Source: Mycolicibacterium gilvum
GTDB lineage: Bacteria > Actinomycetota > Actinomycetes > Mycobacteriales > Mycobacteriaceae
Length of the DNA: 64,000 nt
Direction: 5' to 3'
Assembly: GCF_900454025.1 (NCBI RefSeq)
Contig: NZ_UGQM01000001.1
Span: forward strand, 3,224,001 to 3,288,000
Translations under genes and position numbers: made by a program
The notes under the pieces: generated by a model
Databases searched by the model: none
What the model was told of the DNA's origin: nothing
What the model saw: only the letters and a program-made list of their open reading frames with translations
In this document: positions 29,501 through 39,714 of the stretch, in pieces
Numbering within the stretch: position 1 is the first letter of the stretch
Layout: every line of letters begins with the position of its first letter

Positions 29501-32500
29501 CTGTCGGCGATGCGTCTCATCGCCTCGGTGAACTCCGGTCTGAACACCGGACTTTCGGTGCGGACGCTGTTCGAGGCGCCCACGGTGGCCCAGCTCGCTC
29601 CGCACATCGGGTCGCACGCGGGCGGGCTGGCCGCGCTGACCGCCGTCGAACAGCGACCCGACGTGATCCCGTTGTCGTTCGCGCAGAACCGGCTCTGGTT
29701 CCTCGACCAGCTCCAGGGGCCGTCGCCGACCTACAACATGCCGGTCGCCCTGCGCCTTCACGGGCAGGTGAATGTCGAGGCCCTCGGCGCCGCGCTGGCC
29801 GACGTCGTGGCACGGCACGAGAGCCTGCGGACACGCTTCACCGCACCCGACGGGGTACCGCGACAGGTCGTGATCCCCGCCGCGGAGGCCGATTTCGGCT
29901 GGGAGGTCGTGGATGCGGCCGGCTGGTCGGACACCGACCTGGACGACGCCGTCGGTGAGGTCGCACGCCACCCGTTCGACCTGTCCACCGAGGTTCCCAT
30001 GCAGGCCCGGCTGTTCCGGCTCAGCGACGACGATCACGTCGTGGTGGCGGTGGCACACCACATCGCCGCGGACGGCCTGTCGGTGGGTCCGCTGGTCCAC
30101 GACCTCGGGGTGGCCTACCTGTGCCGGCTCGCCGGTCTGGACCCGGTGTGGACCGATTTGCCGGTGCAGTACGTCGATTACACGCTGTGGCAGCGAGCCC
30201 AGTTCGGCGACTTCGACGATGAGAACAGCCTGATCGCCGGCCAACTGGCCTACTGGCGGGATGCGTTGGCGGGCATGCCGGAACGGGTGCAGCTGCCGAC
30301 CGACCGCCCCTACCCGCCGGTGGCCGATCAGCGCGGGGCCGGGCTGTCGTTCCGCTGGCCCACAGACGTCCAGCAGCGCATCGCCGAGGTGGCACGCGAG
30401 CACAACTCGACGAGCTTCATGTTGGTGCAGGCCGCGCTGGCGGTCCTGCTGTCCAAGCTCAGCGCCAGTTCCGATGTGGCCGTGGGCTTTCCGATCGGCG
30501 GTAGGCGCGACCCCGCACTCGACGAGTTGGTCGGTTTCTTCGTCAACACCCTGGTGCTGCGGGTCGATCTCTCCGGCGACCCGACCGTCGCCGAGCTTCT
30601 CGCGCAGGTCCGTCAACGCTCACTCGCAGCCTACGAGCATCAGGACGTTCCGTTCGAGGTGGTGGTCGAGCGGCTGAGCCCCACGCGGTCGCTGACCCAC
30701 CATCCGCTGGTGCAGGTCATGCTCGACTGGCGAAATCTGCCCGCCGAAGCCAGTGACCAGATAGTCCTGGCGCTCGGCGATCTGCAGATCTCGCAGATTC
30801 CGTTGGCCACCGACACCTCCCGGGTCGATCTGGCCTTCTCCCTCAACGAGCGCTGGACCCGTGCCGGTGAGCCCGCCGGGATAGGAGGTGCGGTCGAGTT
30901 CCGTACCGACGTCTTCGACAGCACGACCATCGAAACACTGGTGCAGCGACTGCTGCGGGTGGTGACGGCGATGATCTCGGACCCGAGCCGTCGGCTCTCG
31001 GCGGTCTCGGTCCTCGACGACGCCGAGAGCGCCCGACTCGACGCGATCGGCAACCGGCAGGTGCTGACCGCCCCTGCGCCGCAACCGGTGTCGATACCGG
31101 AGCTGTTCGGGGCACGGGCCGCCGCGTCCCCGGATGCCGTCGCGGTGACCTGTGGTGACCGGTCTTTGACGTACGGCGAACTGGAGACTTCGGCGAACCG
31201 GTTCGCCCACCTGTTGATCGACCGTGGGGTGACTGCAGGCAGCTGCGTGGCGTTGCTCCTGGAGCGCTCGGCCGAAGCGGTGGTGGCGATGCTGGCCGTA
31301 CTCAAGGCCGGCGCGGCATACCTCGCGATCGACCCGGCGCTGCCCGCCGCCCGTGTCGGGTTCATGATGGCCGACGCCACGCCCGTCGCCGTCGTCACCA
31401 CCGCCGGTCTGCGGTCTCGGATCGCCGGTCACGACGCGACGATCATCGACCTCGACGATCCCGCTGCAGCAGACAGTTCCTGTACGCCGCCGCCGGCCCC
31501 GTCCGCTGACGACATCGCGTACCTGATCTACACCTCGGGGACCACCGGCACCCCCAAAGGTGTCGCACTCGCACACCGAAACCTGGCACACCTGGCCGAC
31601 TCGCCGCCCGAAGGTCTTCCCGCGCATCAGGTGTGGACCCAGTGTCACTCGTATGCGTTCGACTTCTCGGTGTGGGAGATCTGGGCCGCGCTGCTCGGCG
31701 GCGGGCGCCTCGTGGTGGTTCCCGACCCCGTGGTGCGTTCCCCCGAGGAGTTCCACGCGCTGTTGGTCGACCAACAGGTCAATGTGCTGACCCAGACGCC
31801 GTCGGCGGTGGCGGCCCTGCGCCCCGAGGGCCTGGAGTCGGTGGCGCTGCTGCTCGGCGGCGAGGCCTGCCCGCCGGAGGTGGTGCAGCAGTGGGCACCC
31901 GGGCGGGTGGTGATCAACGCCTACGGCCCGACCGAGATCACCGTGTACGCGTCGATGAGCGCGCCGCTCACGGTCGGAGCGGAGGTGCCGATCGGCGCAC
32001 CGCCGCCGACCGCGGCACTGTTCGTGCTCGACGAACGGCTGCAGCGGGTGCCCGAGGGGGTCGTCGGCGAGCTCTACGTCGCGGGCCGCGGCGTCGGCGT
32101 CGGCTACGTCGGCCGGACCGGGCTGACCTCAGCACGTTTCGTGGCCTGTCCGTTCGGTGGCGCCGGCACGCGGATGTACCGCACCGGCGACCTTGTGCGG
32201 TGGCGGGCGGACGGCCAGCTCCAGTACGTCGGGCGCGCCGACGAACAGGTCAAGATACGTGGCTACCGGATCGAGCCGGGTGAGGTCCAGGCTGCGCTGG
32301 CAGCCCTCGACGGCGTCGAGCACGCGGTGGTGATCGCCCGCGAGGACAAACCCGGGGACCCGCGTCTGGTGGGTTACCTCACCGGCACTGCCGATCCGGC
32401 CGCTGTCCGCGCCGCACTGGCCGAGAAGCTCCCCGCCTACATGGTGCCCTCTGCGGTGGTGTCGCTGCAGGCCCTGCCGCTGACGGTCAGCGGAAAGCTC

Positions 32501-35500
32501 GACCGCCGCGCACTCCCCGCGCCCGACTACCAGGATGCCGGAAACTACCGTGCGCCCAGGACTCTCGCCGAGGAGGTGCTGTGCGGCATCTTCGCCGGTG
32601 TGCTCGGCGTCGAGCGCGTCGGCGCGGACGATTCGTTCTTCGATCTCGGTGGCGACTCCTTGTCGGCGATGCGTCTGATCGCCGCGGTCAACGCCGACAC
32701 GGGCGCCGCACTGACCGTGCGATCGGTCTTCGAAGCTCCGACCGCCTCGCAGCTGGCCTCCCGGCTCGGGGCGGGTGAGGGTCACCTCGAACCGCTGACC
32801 CCCCAGGAGCGGCCGGCCGTCGTTCCGCTGTCCTTCGCCCAGAATCGGCTGTGGTTCGTCGACCAGTTGCAGGGGCCGTCCTCGGTGTACAACCTGGCGG
32901 TGGCGCTGCGGCTTCGAGGTCCGCTCGACGCCGACACGCTGGCGGCAGCGCTCGGCGATGTGGTGGCCCGGCACGAGAGCCTGCGCACGCGGTTCGCCGC
33001 ACCCGACGGGATTCCGCGTCAAGTCGTGGTTCCCGCCGAGGAGGCCGATTTCGGCTGGGAGGTCATCGACGCACAGGGTTGGCCGGCGTCCCGGGTGGAG
33101 CAGGCCGTCGAGGGGACAGCGACGGAGAGCTTCGACCTGGCCACCGGGATTCCGCTGCGGTCCAAGCTGTTCCGGCTGGCGGCCGACGACCATGTGTGGG
33201 TGGCGTTGGTCCACCACATCGCGGCTGACGGCTGGTCGATCGGTCCGTTGGTCTCCGATCTCGGGATCGCCTACGCGCAACGGTGCGCCGGCCGTGCGCC
33301 GGGATGGCCCGACCTGCCCGTGCAGTACATCGATTACACGCTGTGGCAACGTGCGCAGTTCGGTGAGCTCGCCGACGCCGACAGCCGGATCGCCAAGCAG
33401 CTGGCCTACTGGGAGGAATCGCTGGCGGGTCTGCCGGAACGGCTGGCTCTGCCGACCGACCGGCCCTACCCCCAGGTCGCCGACCAGCAGGGCGCGACCG
33501 TCACCGTGGACTGGCCGGTCGAGTTGCAGCGCCGGGTCGCCCGCACCGCGCGACAGCACAGCGCAACCAGCTTCATGGTGGTCCAGGCGGCCCTCGCCGT
33601 CCTGCTCGGCAAGCTGAGCGCCACTTCTGATGTGGCGGTGGGCTTCCCGATCGCCGGCCGGCGCGATCCGGCCCTCGACGGACTGGTCGGCTTCTTCGTC
33701 AACACGCTGGTGCTGCGCGTCGATCTCGACGGCGACCCGAGCGTCGCCGAGGTGCTCGACCAGGTGCGAACCCGGTCGTTGGCCTCCTACGAACACCAGG
33801 ACGTCCCCTTCGAGGTGGTGGTCGAACGGCTCAATCCCACCCGGTCGCTGACCCACCACCCGCTGGTGCAGGTCCTGCTCGCCTGGCAGAACCTGCCCGC
33901 CGACAGCAGCGATCCGTCGACCGCGGGGTTGTCGCTCGGCGATCTCGAGGTCACCCAGATGCCGGTCAACACCGGGGCCGCGCGCGTGGACCTGTCGTTC
34001 TCGCTGGCCGAGCGGTTCAGCGGCACCGGAAATCCCGCCGGCATCGGCGGGTTCGTGGAGTTCCGCACCGACGTGTTCGACGCGTCCACGATCGAGACGA
34101 TGGTGCACCGGCTGCAGCGGGTGCTGCTGGCCATGACCGACGACCCGCAGGACCGGTTGTCGACGATCGATGTGCTCACCGGCGACGAGCGTGCCCGGCT
34201 GGACGCTTGGGGCAACCGCGCGGCACTGGCGGCGAATGTGGCTGCGACACCGTCCATCCCGGCGGTCTTCGCCGAGCAGGTCGCCCGCACCCCCGACCTG
34301 ACGGCGATGTGCTGCGGATCGCGGACGTGGACCTACCGTGAGATCGACGAGGCGTCGACCCGGATGGCACATGTGCTCGCCGGTCGCGGTGTCCGCGCCG
34401 GCGACCGGGTGGCGTTGCTGCTGCCCCGTACCGGAGACGCCGTCATCGCGATCCTGGCGGTCGTGAAAGCCGGTGCGGCGTACGTCCCGATCGATCCGGC
34501 GGTGCCGGCGGCGAGGCGCGAGTTCGTGCTCGCCGACGCCACCCCGGTCGCGGTCATCACCACCGCTGCCCTCGCCGACCAGCTGGGTTCTCCCGACCTG
34601 CAGGTCATCGTCGCCGACGGACCGGACGCCCACGATGTGGTGCCTCGGTCCGCCGCTCCGCTTCCGGTGCCGGACACCGACGACATCGCCTACATCATCT
34701 ACACATCGGGCACCACGGGCACCCCGAAAGGTGTTGCCATACCGCACCGCAACGTGACCCGTCTGCTCAAAACCCTGGACGCGGAGATGGGCCTGGCCGG
34801 ACAGGTCTGGACTCAGTGCCACTCCCTGGCGTTCGACTACTCGGTGTGGGAGATCTGGGGCCCGCTGCTTTTCGGCGGTCGCCTCGTCGTGGTGGGCGAT
34901 CCCATCGTCCGCTCCCCGGAGGACTTCCACGCACTGCTCGCCACCGAGCAGGTGACGCTGCTCAGCCAGACGCCGTCGGCGTTCTACGCGCTGCAGGCCG
35001 CCGACGCGTTGCACCCCGGACGACGACTCGCGCTCGAGGCCGTGGTGTTCGGCGGGGAAGCGCTTGAGCCACAACGGCTCACGCCGTGGCTGGAGTCGCA
35101 CCCCGACGCGCCGCGCCTGATCAACATGTACGGCATCACCGAGACGACGGTGCACGCGTCGTTCCGGGAGATCTTCGCCGCGGACGTCGAGAACACGGTC
35201 AGCCCCATCGGGGTGCCGCTGGCCCACCTCGGTTTCTTCGTCCTCGACAGCTCGCTGCGGCCGGTGGCCCCCGGTGTGGTCGGCGAACTCTACGTCGCCG
35301 GCGCGGGGCTTGCGTACGGTTACGTCGGCCGTCCCGAGTTGAGCGCCACCCGATTCGTCGCGTGCCCGTTCGGCACTCCCGGACAGCGCATGTACCGCAC
35401 GGGCGATGTGATGTGCTGGGGCAGCGACGGGGAGCTGCGCTACCTCGGACGCGCCGACGAACAGGTCAAGATCCGTGGTTATCGCATCGAGCTGGGCGAG

Positions 35501-38500
35501 GTGCAGGCAGCCCTCGCCGCGCTCGACGGTGTCACTCAGGCGGAGGTGATCGTCCGCGAGGATCGGGCCGGCGACAAGCGTCTGGTCGGCTACATCACCT
35601 GCGGCGACACCGCCGTGGACCCCGCCGAGGCTCGTGCGGCCCTCGCGGATCGACTGCCGGAGTACATGATTCCCGCCGCCATCGTGCCCATCGACGCGAT
35701 GCCGCTGACGGTCAACGGCAAGCTGGACAAGAGAGCGCTCCCCGCGCCGGAGTACCGGGACCGTGACGTGTACCGCGCTCCTGCCACCGAGGTCGAGGCG
35801 ATCCTGGCAGGCATCTACGCCCAGGTTCTCGGGTTGGCGCGGGTCGGGGTCGACGAGTCGTTCTTCGAATTGGGCGGCGACAGCATCCTGTCGATGCAGG
35901 TGGTCGCCCGCGCACGCGCGGCAGGAGTGCTGTGCCGGCCGCGCGATGTGTTCGTCGAGCAGAGCGTGGCCCGGCTGGCCCGGGTGGCACGGGTCGCCAC
36001 CGGCATCGGCGCCGCGGTCGACGAGGGGGTCGGCGCGCTGCCGGCGACGCCGATCATCCACTGGTTGCACCAGGTACAGGGACCGGTGGACCAGTTCAAC
36101 CAGACCGTCGTGGTGCAGGCCCCGGTCGGGGCGGACGAAGCGGACGTGACCGCGGTGTTGCAGGCGGTCCTGGATCGCCACGCGATGCTGCGGCTCCGGG
36201 TGCACGACGACGGCGCCGGCGGCTGGTCGCTCGACGTTCCCGAACCGGGCGCGGTGGACGCCCGCTCCTGCCTGGTGACCGTCGACATGCTCACCGACGA
36301 CACGGTCATCGCGGCCCGGGCGCGATTGAACCCCGCCGCGGGGGCGATGGTCAGCGCAGTGTGGGTGCCGACCGCCGGTCAACTCGTGGTGATCGCCCAC
36401 CATCTCGTCGTCGACGGGGTCTCGTGGCGAATCCTGGTGGAGGACTTCAACCTTGCGTGGGCACAGCGCCGCGGCGGCCAGCCGGTGGAGTTGGCGGCGC
36501 CGGGGACCTCGTTCGCCCGGTGGTCATCGGTGCTTGCCGAGCACGCCCGTCGCCCCCAGGTCGTGGCCCTGGCCGACGCGTGGCGCGCGATCACCTCCTC
36601 GCCGGCCTTCCTGCCGCCGGTCCGCCCTGACGTCGACACCTATGCCAACGCCGGAAGTCTGGCGGCAGAACTCGACGCCGAGACGACCCGGCTGTTGCTC
36701 GGGGAGGTTCCCGCCGCGTTCCATGCCGGCATCAACGACATTCTGCTGATCGCGTTCGGGTTGGCGCTCGCGGAGTTCGCCGGGACGCTGGCCGAAGGTA
36801 CGGCGCCGATCGTCATCGACGCAGAAGGCCACGGTCGGCAGGAGGAGCTGGACCCCGACGTCGATCTGTCCCGCACCGTCGGATGGTTCACGACGAAGTA
36901 CCCGGTGTCGATGTCGTTCGGGGACGGGCTGACCTGGGACCGGGTCCAGGCCGGGGACGAGATTCTGGGCGCTGCGGTCAAGAGCGCCAAGGAGCAGCTG
37001 CGCCGTCTTCCCGACGGTCTGACCTATGGCCTGCTGCGCTACCTCAACGACGACGTCGACCTCGACGGCGCCGATCCGCCGATCGGTTTCAACTATCTCG
37101 GACGGCTCGGATCCGGCGTCGGCGAGACGTCCGGGGACATCTGGGAGATCCGGCAGGACAGCTGGTCGGTGACCGGCGCCGCCGCCTCGATCCCGATGCC
37201 GTTGATGCACAGCGTGGAACTCAACGCCGGCACGGTCGACACCGGCGACGGTCCGCGACTGCGCGCCGGGTGGTCGTGGGCGCTGTCGGCACTGGACCAT
37301 TCCGCGGTCCACCGGCTCAGCGAGTTGTGGTTCGACGCGCTCGTCGGCATCAGTGCCCACGTCCGAGGCGGCGGTGGCGGCCTGACCCCGTCCGATGTTC
37401 TGCCGGCCAGGCTGACCCAGCGCCAGCTCGACGATCTGTGCCGGTCCTGCGCCGTCGCCGATGTGCTGCCGCTGACACCGCTGCAGCAGGGACTTCTGTT
37501 TCACGCCGACGTCGCGCACCACACCGGCGACGACGTGTACGCCGTGCAACTGGACGTCACGTTGAGCGGGCGACTCGACCCGCACCGGCTCCACGACGCG
37601 GTGCGCCAAGCGGTGCAGCGCCACCCCAACCTGGTCTCCAGGTTCTGCAGCCGCTTCGACGAGCCGGTACAGATCATCGCCGCCGAACCCGAGACACCCT
37701 GGCAGTACCTGGATCTGAGCGGCGAGGAGCGAGTCGGACAGACACTCGCCGAGGTCTGCGCCCGTGAACGCGCGGCGGTGTGCGATCTGACCCGCCAACC
37801 TCCCTTCCGGGCGACCCTGATCCGCACCGCACCCGACGAGCACCGTTTCGTGCTGACCAACCACCACATCGTGCTCGACGGATGGTCGCTACCGATCCTG
37901 CTCGGCGAGATCTTCGCCGGGTACTACGGACAGTGGCTCCCCGCCGCGACGCCGTACCGCAGATTCTTCAGCTGGCTGCACGATCGCGATCTGGATGCCG
38001 CCCGCGCCGCATGGGCCGAGGAGCTCGCCGGTCTCGACTCCCCGACGTTGATCGGACCGCCTGACCGGTTGCCGCCGGGTCCGCGGCGGGTCGGGTCGTA
38101 TCTGCTCTCTGAGCAGACCACCCAGGCGGTCGGCGAGCTGGCGCGTGCGCATCAGACCACCGTCAGCACGGTGCTGCAGGCCGCATGGGCTCTGACGCTG
38201 GGGCGGCGGACCGGCCGCCGGGACGTCTCGTTCGGCGCCGTGGTCGCAGGGCGGCCCGACGAGGTCGTCGGGGTCGACTCGATGGTGGGTCTGTTCATCA
38301 ACACGGTGCCGGTCCGGGCCACGCTCACGCCGGCGACGACCACGGCGGATCTGCTCGACCGGTTGCGCAACAGCCGCAGCCGCACCCTCGACCACGAACA
38401 TCTGGCGCTCAACGAGATTCACCGGCTGTGCGGACTGCCGCAGCTGTTCGACACCGTGTTCGTCTACGAGAACTATCCGACCGACGCGGCGAAGCTCTCC

Positions 38501-39025
38501 GGTGACGGGGGATTGGCGGTCACGGCACTCGCCAGCCGGGACCACTACCACTACCCGCTCGCGATCCAGGCGGTGCCCGGAACCGAACTCGATCTGCGTG
38601 TCCAATACCGCTCGGATGTGTTCGGCGACGCGGAGATCGAGGAACTGATGGGTCAGTTCACGCGGGTGCTGGTGGCCATGATCACCGATCCGAGCGCGCC
38701 TCTGCTGTCCTCCGATCCGTCCGCCGGCATCGAACGCGACCTGCCGGCGCCCGGAGCACCCGTCGCCCGCACGTACGGCACCGGCGAGAGTCGCGCCGCG
38801 GCAACGCCTGTCGAGCAACAGCTGTCGCGCGTGTATGCCGAGGTGCTCGGGGTCGAGCACGTCGACGTCGACCGCTCGTTCTTCGACCTCGGCGGCGACT
38901 CGCTCGCCGCGATGCGTGCGATAGCCGCGATCAACGCGACGCTCGGCGTGGACCTGTCTGTCACCGCGGTGTACGACGCCCCGACGGTCGCGATGCTCGG
39001 CCGTGCGGTGGAGTCAGACGGCTGA
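26516..39025 (+). CDS. NRPS 2: C-A-T, C-A-T, C-A(Thr)-T-E, C-T
   Basis: A 4169-residue synthetase. C domains start near residues 5, 1051, 2102 and 3646 with HHIVLDG (~139), HHIAADG (~1180), HHIAADG (~2232) and HHIVLDG (~3783). A domains begin near 457, 1529 and 2584. T-domain serines are Ser995, Ser2048, Ser3123 and Ser4129. One E domain (3175-3620) has HHLVVDG. The first and last C domains begin with [12 protein letters not shown], the form expected after an E domain (DCL); the two inner ones have [10 protein letters not shown] (LCL). Pocket codes by eye: DVCSIALVH (unassigned), DFWTLGAVY (unassigned, probably hydrophobic) and DYWSVGMVH (Thr-like). The last C is followed directly by a T domain with no A, TE or reductase domain. 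It extends acyl-D-Thr by X, Y and D-Thr; release is unexplained. Confidence 0.92.
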   Translation: MRIADVLPLTPLQQGLLFLAGTAERGDDVYAVQLYITLSGPLDPERLRAAVQTVGTRHPHLSARFSQQFAEPVQIIPADPEVPWRAVDLTGSGTGADADLERICAEERAAVCDLAEQPAFRAALIRTSSDEHRFVLTNHHIVLDGWSLPILLGELFAAYLGRRLPAAVPYRRFVSWLTGRDLDAARSAWAEVLAGFETPTLVGPPGQVRPGPREVATFGISEQTTVAVGELARTSHTTVSTVLHAAWARVLMSVTGQRDVTFGTTVSGRPAEVFGADSMVGLLINTVPVRARITATTSTADLLDQLQHTYTRTLDHQHLALSEIHRVTGQDHLFDTFFVYENYPVDAAALPADDGLAVTGFAHREYNHYPVAIQALPGSELGFRVEFDTEVFDATAVATLIGRLERVLAAMVADPERPLSSVDVLDDTECDRLDAWSNRAALTLPSRAPATIPAMFAAQVARDPHAVALTCGTRSWTYEELDDITTRFAELLCVRGIGPGERVALLMPRTAEAIMAILAVLKTGAAYVPIDPAAPDARMRLVLGDAAPAAAITTSELASRLDGQGLQIVDADEILSGSESPVSMPTGPAPDDLAYLIYTSGTTGVPKGVAITHDNVAALLGALADHVELAGQVWSLWHSLAFDVSVCEMWGALLHGGRLVVVPESVARVPEEFHALLAAETVTVLSQTPSGFYALQTADTLRPDTGRRLTLEAVIFAGEALEPQRLRAWRENHPDGPRLLNLYGTTETTVHASFREICDDDLGRDVSPVGGPLPGLAFFVLDQWLRQVPAGVVGELYVAGPQAGLGYWRRPELSSTRFVACPFTDRPGERMYRTGDLVWWGTDGQLRYVGRADEQVKIRGYRIEIGEVRAALAAVDGVAQAVVIAREDTPGDKRLVGYITPTSAAPDPAAVRAALAHRLPEYMVPAAIMVIDELPLTVNGKLDRRALPAPEYQGNDAYRAPTTAIEEILVGIYCRVLGVERVGVDDSFFDLGGDSLSAMRLIASVNSGLNTGLSVRTLFEAPTVAQLAPHIGSHAGGLAALTAVEQRPDVIPLSFAQNRLWFLDQLQGPSPTYNMPVALRLHGQVNVEALGAALADVVARHESLRTRFTAPDGVPRQVVIPAAEADFGWEVVDAAGWSDTDLDDAVGEVARHPFDLSTEVPMQARLFRLSDDDHVVVAVAHHIAADGLSVGPLVHDLGVAYLCRLAGLDPVWTDLPVQYVDYTLWQRAQFGDFDDENSLIAGQLAYWRDALAGMPERVQLPTDRPYPPVADQRGAGLSFRWPTDVQQRIAEVAREHNSTSFMLVQAALAVLLSKLSASSDVAVGFPIGGRRDPALDELVGFFVNTLVLRVDLSGDPTVAELLAQVRQRSLAAYEHQDVPFEVVVERLSPTRSLTHHPLVQVMLDWRNLPAEASDQIVLALGDLQISQIPLATDTSRVDLAFSLNERWTRAGEPAGIGGAVEFRTDVFDSTTIETLVQRLLRVVTAMISDPSRRLSAVSVLDDAESARLDAIGNRQVLTAPAPQPVSIPELFGARAAASPDAVAVTCGDRSLTYGELETSANRFAHLLIDRGVTAGSCVALLLERSAEAVVAMLAVLKAGAAYLAIDPALPAARVGFMMADATPVAVVTTAGLRSRIAGHDATIIDLDDPAAADSSCTPPPAPSADDIAYLIYTSGTTGTPKGVALAHRNLAHLADSPPEGLPAHQVWTQCHSYAFDFSVWEIWAALLGGGRLVVVPDPVVRSPEEFHALLVDQQVNVLTQTPSAVAALRPEGLESVALLLGGEACPPEVVQQWAPGRVVINAYGPTEITVYASMSAPLTVGAEVPIGAPPPTAALFVLDERLQRVPEGVVGELYVAGRGVGVGYVGRTGLTSARFVACPFGGAGTRMYRTGDLVRWRADGQLQYVGRADEQVKIRGYRIEPGEVQAALAALDGVEHAVVIAREDKPGDPRLVGYLTGTADPAAVRAALAEKLPAYMVPSAVVSLQALPLTVSGKLDRRALPAPDYQDAGNYRAPRTLAEEVLCGIFAGVLGVERVGADDSFFDLGGDSLSAMRLIAAVNADTGAALTVRSVFEAPTASQLASRLGAGEGHLEPLTPQERPAVVPLSFAQNRLWFVDQLQGPSSVYNLAVALRLRGPLDADTLAAALGDVVARHESLRTRFAAPDGIPRQVVVPAEEADFGWEVIDAQGWPASRVEQAVEGTATESFDLATGIPLRSKLFRLAADDHVWVALVHHIAADGWSIGPLVSDLGIAYAQRCAGRAPGWPDLPVQYIDYTLWQRAQFGELADADSRIAKQLAYWEESLAGLPERLALPTDRPYPQVADQQGATVTVDWPVELQRRVARTARQHSATSFMVVQAALAVLLGKLSATSDVAVGFPIAGRRDPALDGLVGFFVNTLVLRVDLDGDPSVAEVLDQVRTRSLASYEHQDVPFEVVVERLNPTRSLTHHPLVQVLLAWQNLPADSSDPSTAGLSLGDLEVTQMPVNTGAARVDLSFSLAERFSGTGNPAGIGGFVEFRTDVFDASTIETMVHRLQRVLLAMTDDPQDRLSTIDVLTGDERARLDAWGNRAALAANVAATPSIPAVFAEQVARTPDLTAMCCGSRTWTYREIDEASTRMAHVLAGRGVRAGDRVALLLPRTGDAVIAILAVVKAGAAYVPIDPAVPAARREFVLADATPVAVITTAALADQLGSPDLQVIVADGPDAHDVVPRSAAPLPVPDTDDIAYIIYTSGTTGTPKGVAIPHRNVTRLLKTLDAEMGLAGQVWTQCHSLAFDYSVWEIWGPLLFGGRLVVVGDPIVRSPEDFHALLATEQVTLLSQTPSAFYALQAADALHPGRRLALEAVVFGGEALEPQRLTPWLESHPDAPRLINMYGITETTVHASFREIFAADVENTVSPIGVPLAHLGFFVLDSSLRPVAPGVVGELYVAGAGLAYGYVGRPELSATRFVACPFGTPGQRMYRTGDVMCWGSDGELRYLGRADEQVKIRGYRIELGEVQAALAALDGVTQAEVIVREDRAGDKRLVGYITCGDTAVDPAEARAALADRLPEYMIPAAIVPIDAMPLTVNGKLDKRALPAPEYRDRDVYRAPATEVEAILAGIYAQVLGLARVGVDESFFELGGDSILSMQVVARARAAGVLCRPRDVFVEQSVARLARVARVATGIGAAVDEGVGALPATPIIHWLHQVQGPVDQFNQTVVVQAPVGADEADVTAVLQAVLDRHAMLRLRVHDDGAGGWSLDVPEPGAVDARSCLVTVDMLTDDTVIAARARLNPAAGAMVSAVWVPTAGQLVVIAHHLVVDGVSWRILVEDFNLAWAQRRGGQPVELAAPGTSFARWSSVLAEHARRPQVVALADAWRAITSSPAFLPPVRPDVDTYANAGSLAAELDAETTRLLLGEVPAAFHAGINDILLIAFGLALAEFAGTLAEGTAPIVIDAEGHGRQEELDPDVDLSRTVGWFTTKYPVSMSFGDGLTWDRVQAGDEILGAAVKSAKEQLRRLPDGLTYGLLRYLNDDVDLDGADPPIGFNYLGRLGSGVGETSGDIWEIRQDSWSVTGAAASIPMPLMHSVELNAGTVDTGDGPRLRAGWSWALSALDHSAVHRLSELWFDALVGISAHVRGGGGGLTPSDVLPARLTQRQLDDLCRSCAVADVLPLTPLQQGLLFHADVAHHTGDDVYAVQLDVTLSGRLDPHRLHDAVRQAVQRHPNLVSRFCSRFDEPVQIIAAEPETPWQYLDLSGEERVGQTLAEVCARERAAVCDLTRQPPFRATLIRTAPDEHRFVLTNHHIVLDGWSLPILLGEIFAGYYGQWLPAATPYRRFFSWLHDRDLDAARAAWAEELAGLDSPTLIGPPDRLPPGPRRVGSYLLSEQTTQAVGELARAHQTTVSTVLQAAWALTLGRRTGRRDVSFGAVVAGRPDEVVGVDSMVGLFINTVPVRATLTPATTTADLLDRLRNSRSRTLDHEHLALNEIHRLCGLPQLFDTVFVYENYPTDAAKLSGDGGLAVTALASRDHYHYPLAIQAVPGTELDLRVQYRSDVFGDAEIEELMGQFTRVLVAMITDPSAPLLSSDPSAGIERDLPAPGAPVARTYGTGESRAAATPVEQQLSRVYAEVLGVEHVDVDRSFFDLGGDSLAAMRAIAAINATLGVDLSVTAVYDAPTVAMLGRAVESDG
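38690..38830 (+). other. Junction where an A domain is missing in NRPS 2
   Basis: The last C domain ends with [11 protein letters not shown], the same place where other modules continue [10 protein letters not shown] into an A domain. Here about ten residues later the text resumes at DLPAPGAPV, which matches the LPAPEYQ stretch just after the A-domain terminus ([15 protein letters not shown]) of other modules, and then the T domain. The roughly 500-residue A core is absent. Confidence 0.7.
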
Positions 39026-39039
39026 CGACGGCACGACCG

Positions 39040-39714
39040 TCACCACACACACGGCACGAGGCGGTATCGCACCTTGCGGGTGTAGTCGCGATAGCCCGCC
39101 AGCTCCTGTGCCAGCAGAGTTTCCTCGTCACGGATGCGTGACGCCAGCACGAGCAGACCGGGGACGACGAAGACCAGCGCCCAGTACGATCCCAGCGCGA
39201 GCGGGATCCCGAGCAGCATGATCACGTTGGCGGTGTACATCGGGTGCCGCACAAGGCCGTAGAGACCCGTGGAGACGACGTTCTGCCCGGCCTCGACCTG
39301 CACGGTCGTGGACGCGAAGTGATTCTGGGTGATCACCAGCACCACCGCGCCGATCCCGACCGCCACCAGAGCACTGCCGAACACGCACAGCGCTGCCGGC
39401 ACCGTCGACCAGCCGAACCGGTGATCGAGACCGCTGACCACGCACATCGCCCCCAGCGACAGATACAGGCCGGCCATCACGAGCTTCTGCACGGGCCGGG
39501 CCTCTGCGACCGGTCCGCCCCGCATTCGCCGTTGCAGCGCTGCGGGATTGGTCAACTGCAGACAGATGCTCGGCAACCACGCCGACAGCGCGAACACCGC
39601 CAGGAACAGCCATGCCTGCCAATAGTCGAAGGTGCCCGCGGGCCCGAACACCAACAACCCGAGCGCCAGTGTCTGGACCAGCCCGGACACCAGCACTTTA
39701 GAGACGGCTTTCAT
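39040..39714 (-). CDS. ICMT/PEMT-family integral membrane methyltransferase
   Basis: A 224-residue protein with about five membrane helices and the C-terminal signature GLYGLVRHPMYTANV ... RDEETLL of isoprenylcysteine carboxyl methyltransferase and phospholipid methyltransferase relatives. These use SAM to methylate carboxylates or amines of membrane lipids. ATG 39714 follows GGAGGAT and lies inside the end of the PKS gene (17-nt overlap), so the two are translationally coupled. Methyl-esterifying the C-terminal carboxylate of the lipopeptide is an attractive but unproven role. It converges on NRPS 2 with a 14-nt gap. Confidence 0.75.
   Translation of the reverse strand: MKAVSKVLVSGLVQTLALGLLVFGPAGTFDYWQAWLFLAVFALSAWLPSICLQLTNPAALQRRMRGGPVAEARPVQKLVMAGLYLSLGAMCVVSGLDHRFGWSTVPAALCVFGSALVAVGIGAVVLVITQNHFASTTVQVEAGQNVVSTGLYGLVRHPMYTANVIMLLGIPLALGSYWALVFVVPGLLVLASRIRDEETLLAQELAGYRDYTRKVRYRLVPCVW

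Noticed and set aside
32129..36403. Open frame of 1424 codons on the minus strand across the NRPS
   Set aside because: It is antisense to conserved C, A, T and E domains; long reverse frames are expected in GC-rich codon-biased genes, and its protein resembles no family.
21690..39025. Calling the NRPS genes mps1 and mps2 of classical GPL
   Set aside because: E-domain placement, missing reductase and A-domain codes do not agree with D-Phe-D-alloThr-D-Ala-alaninol.
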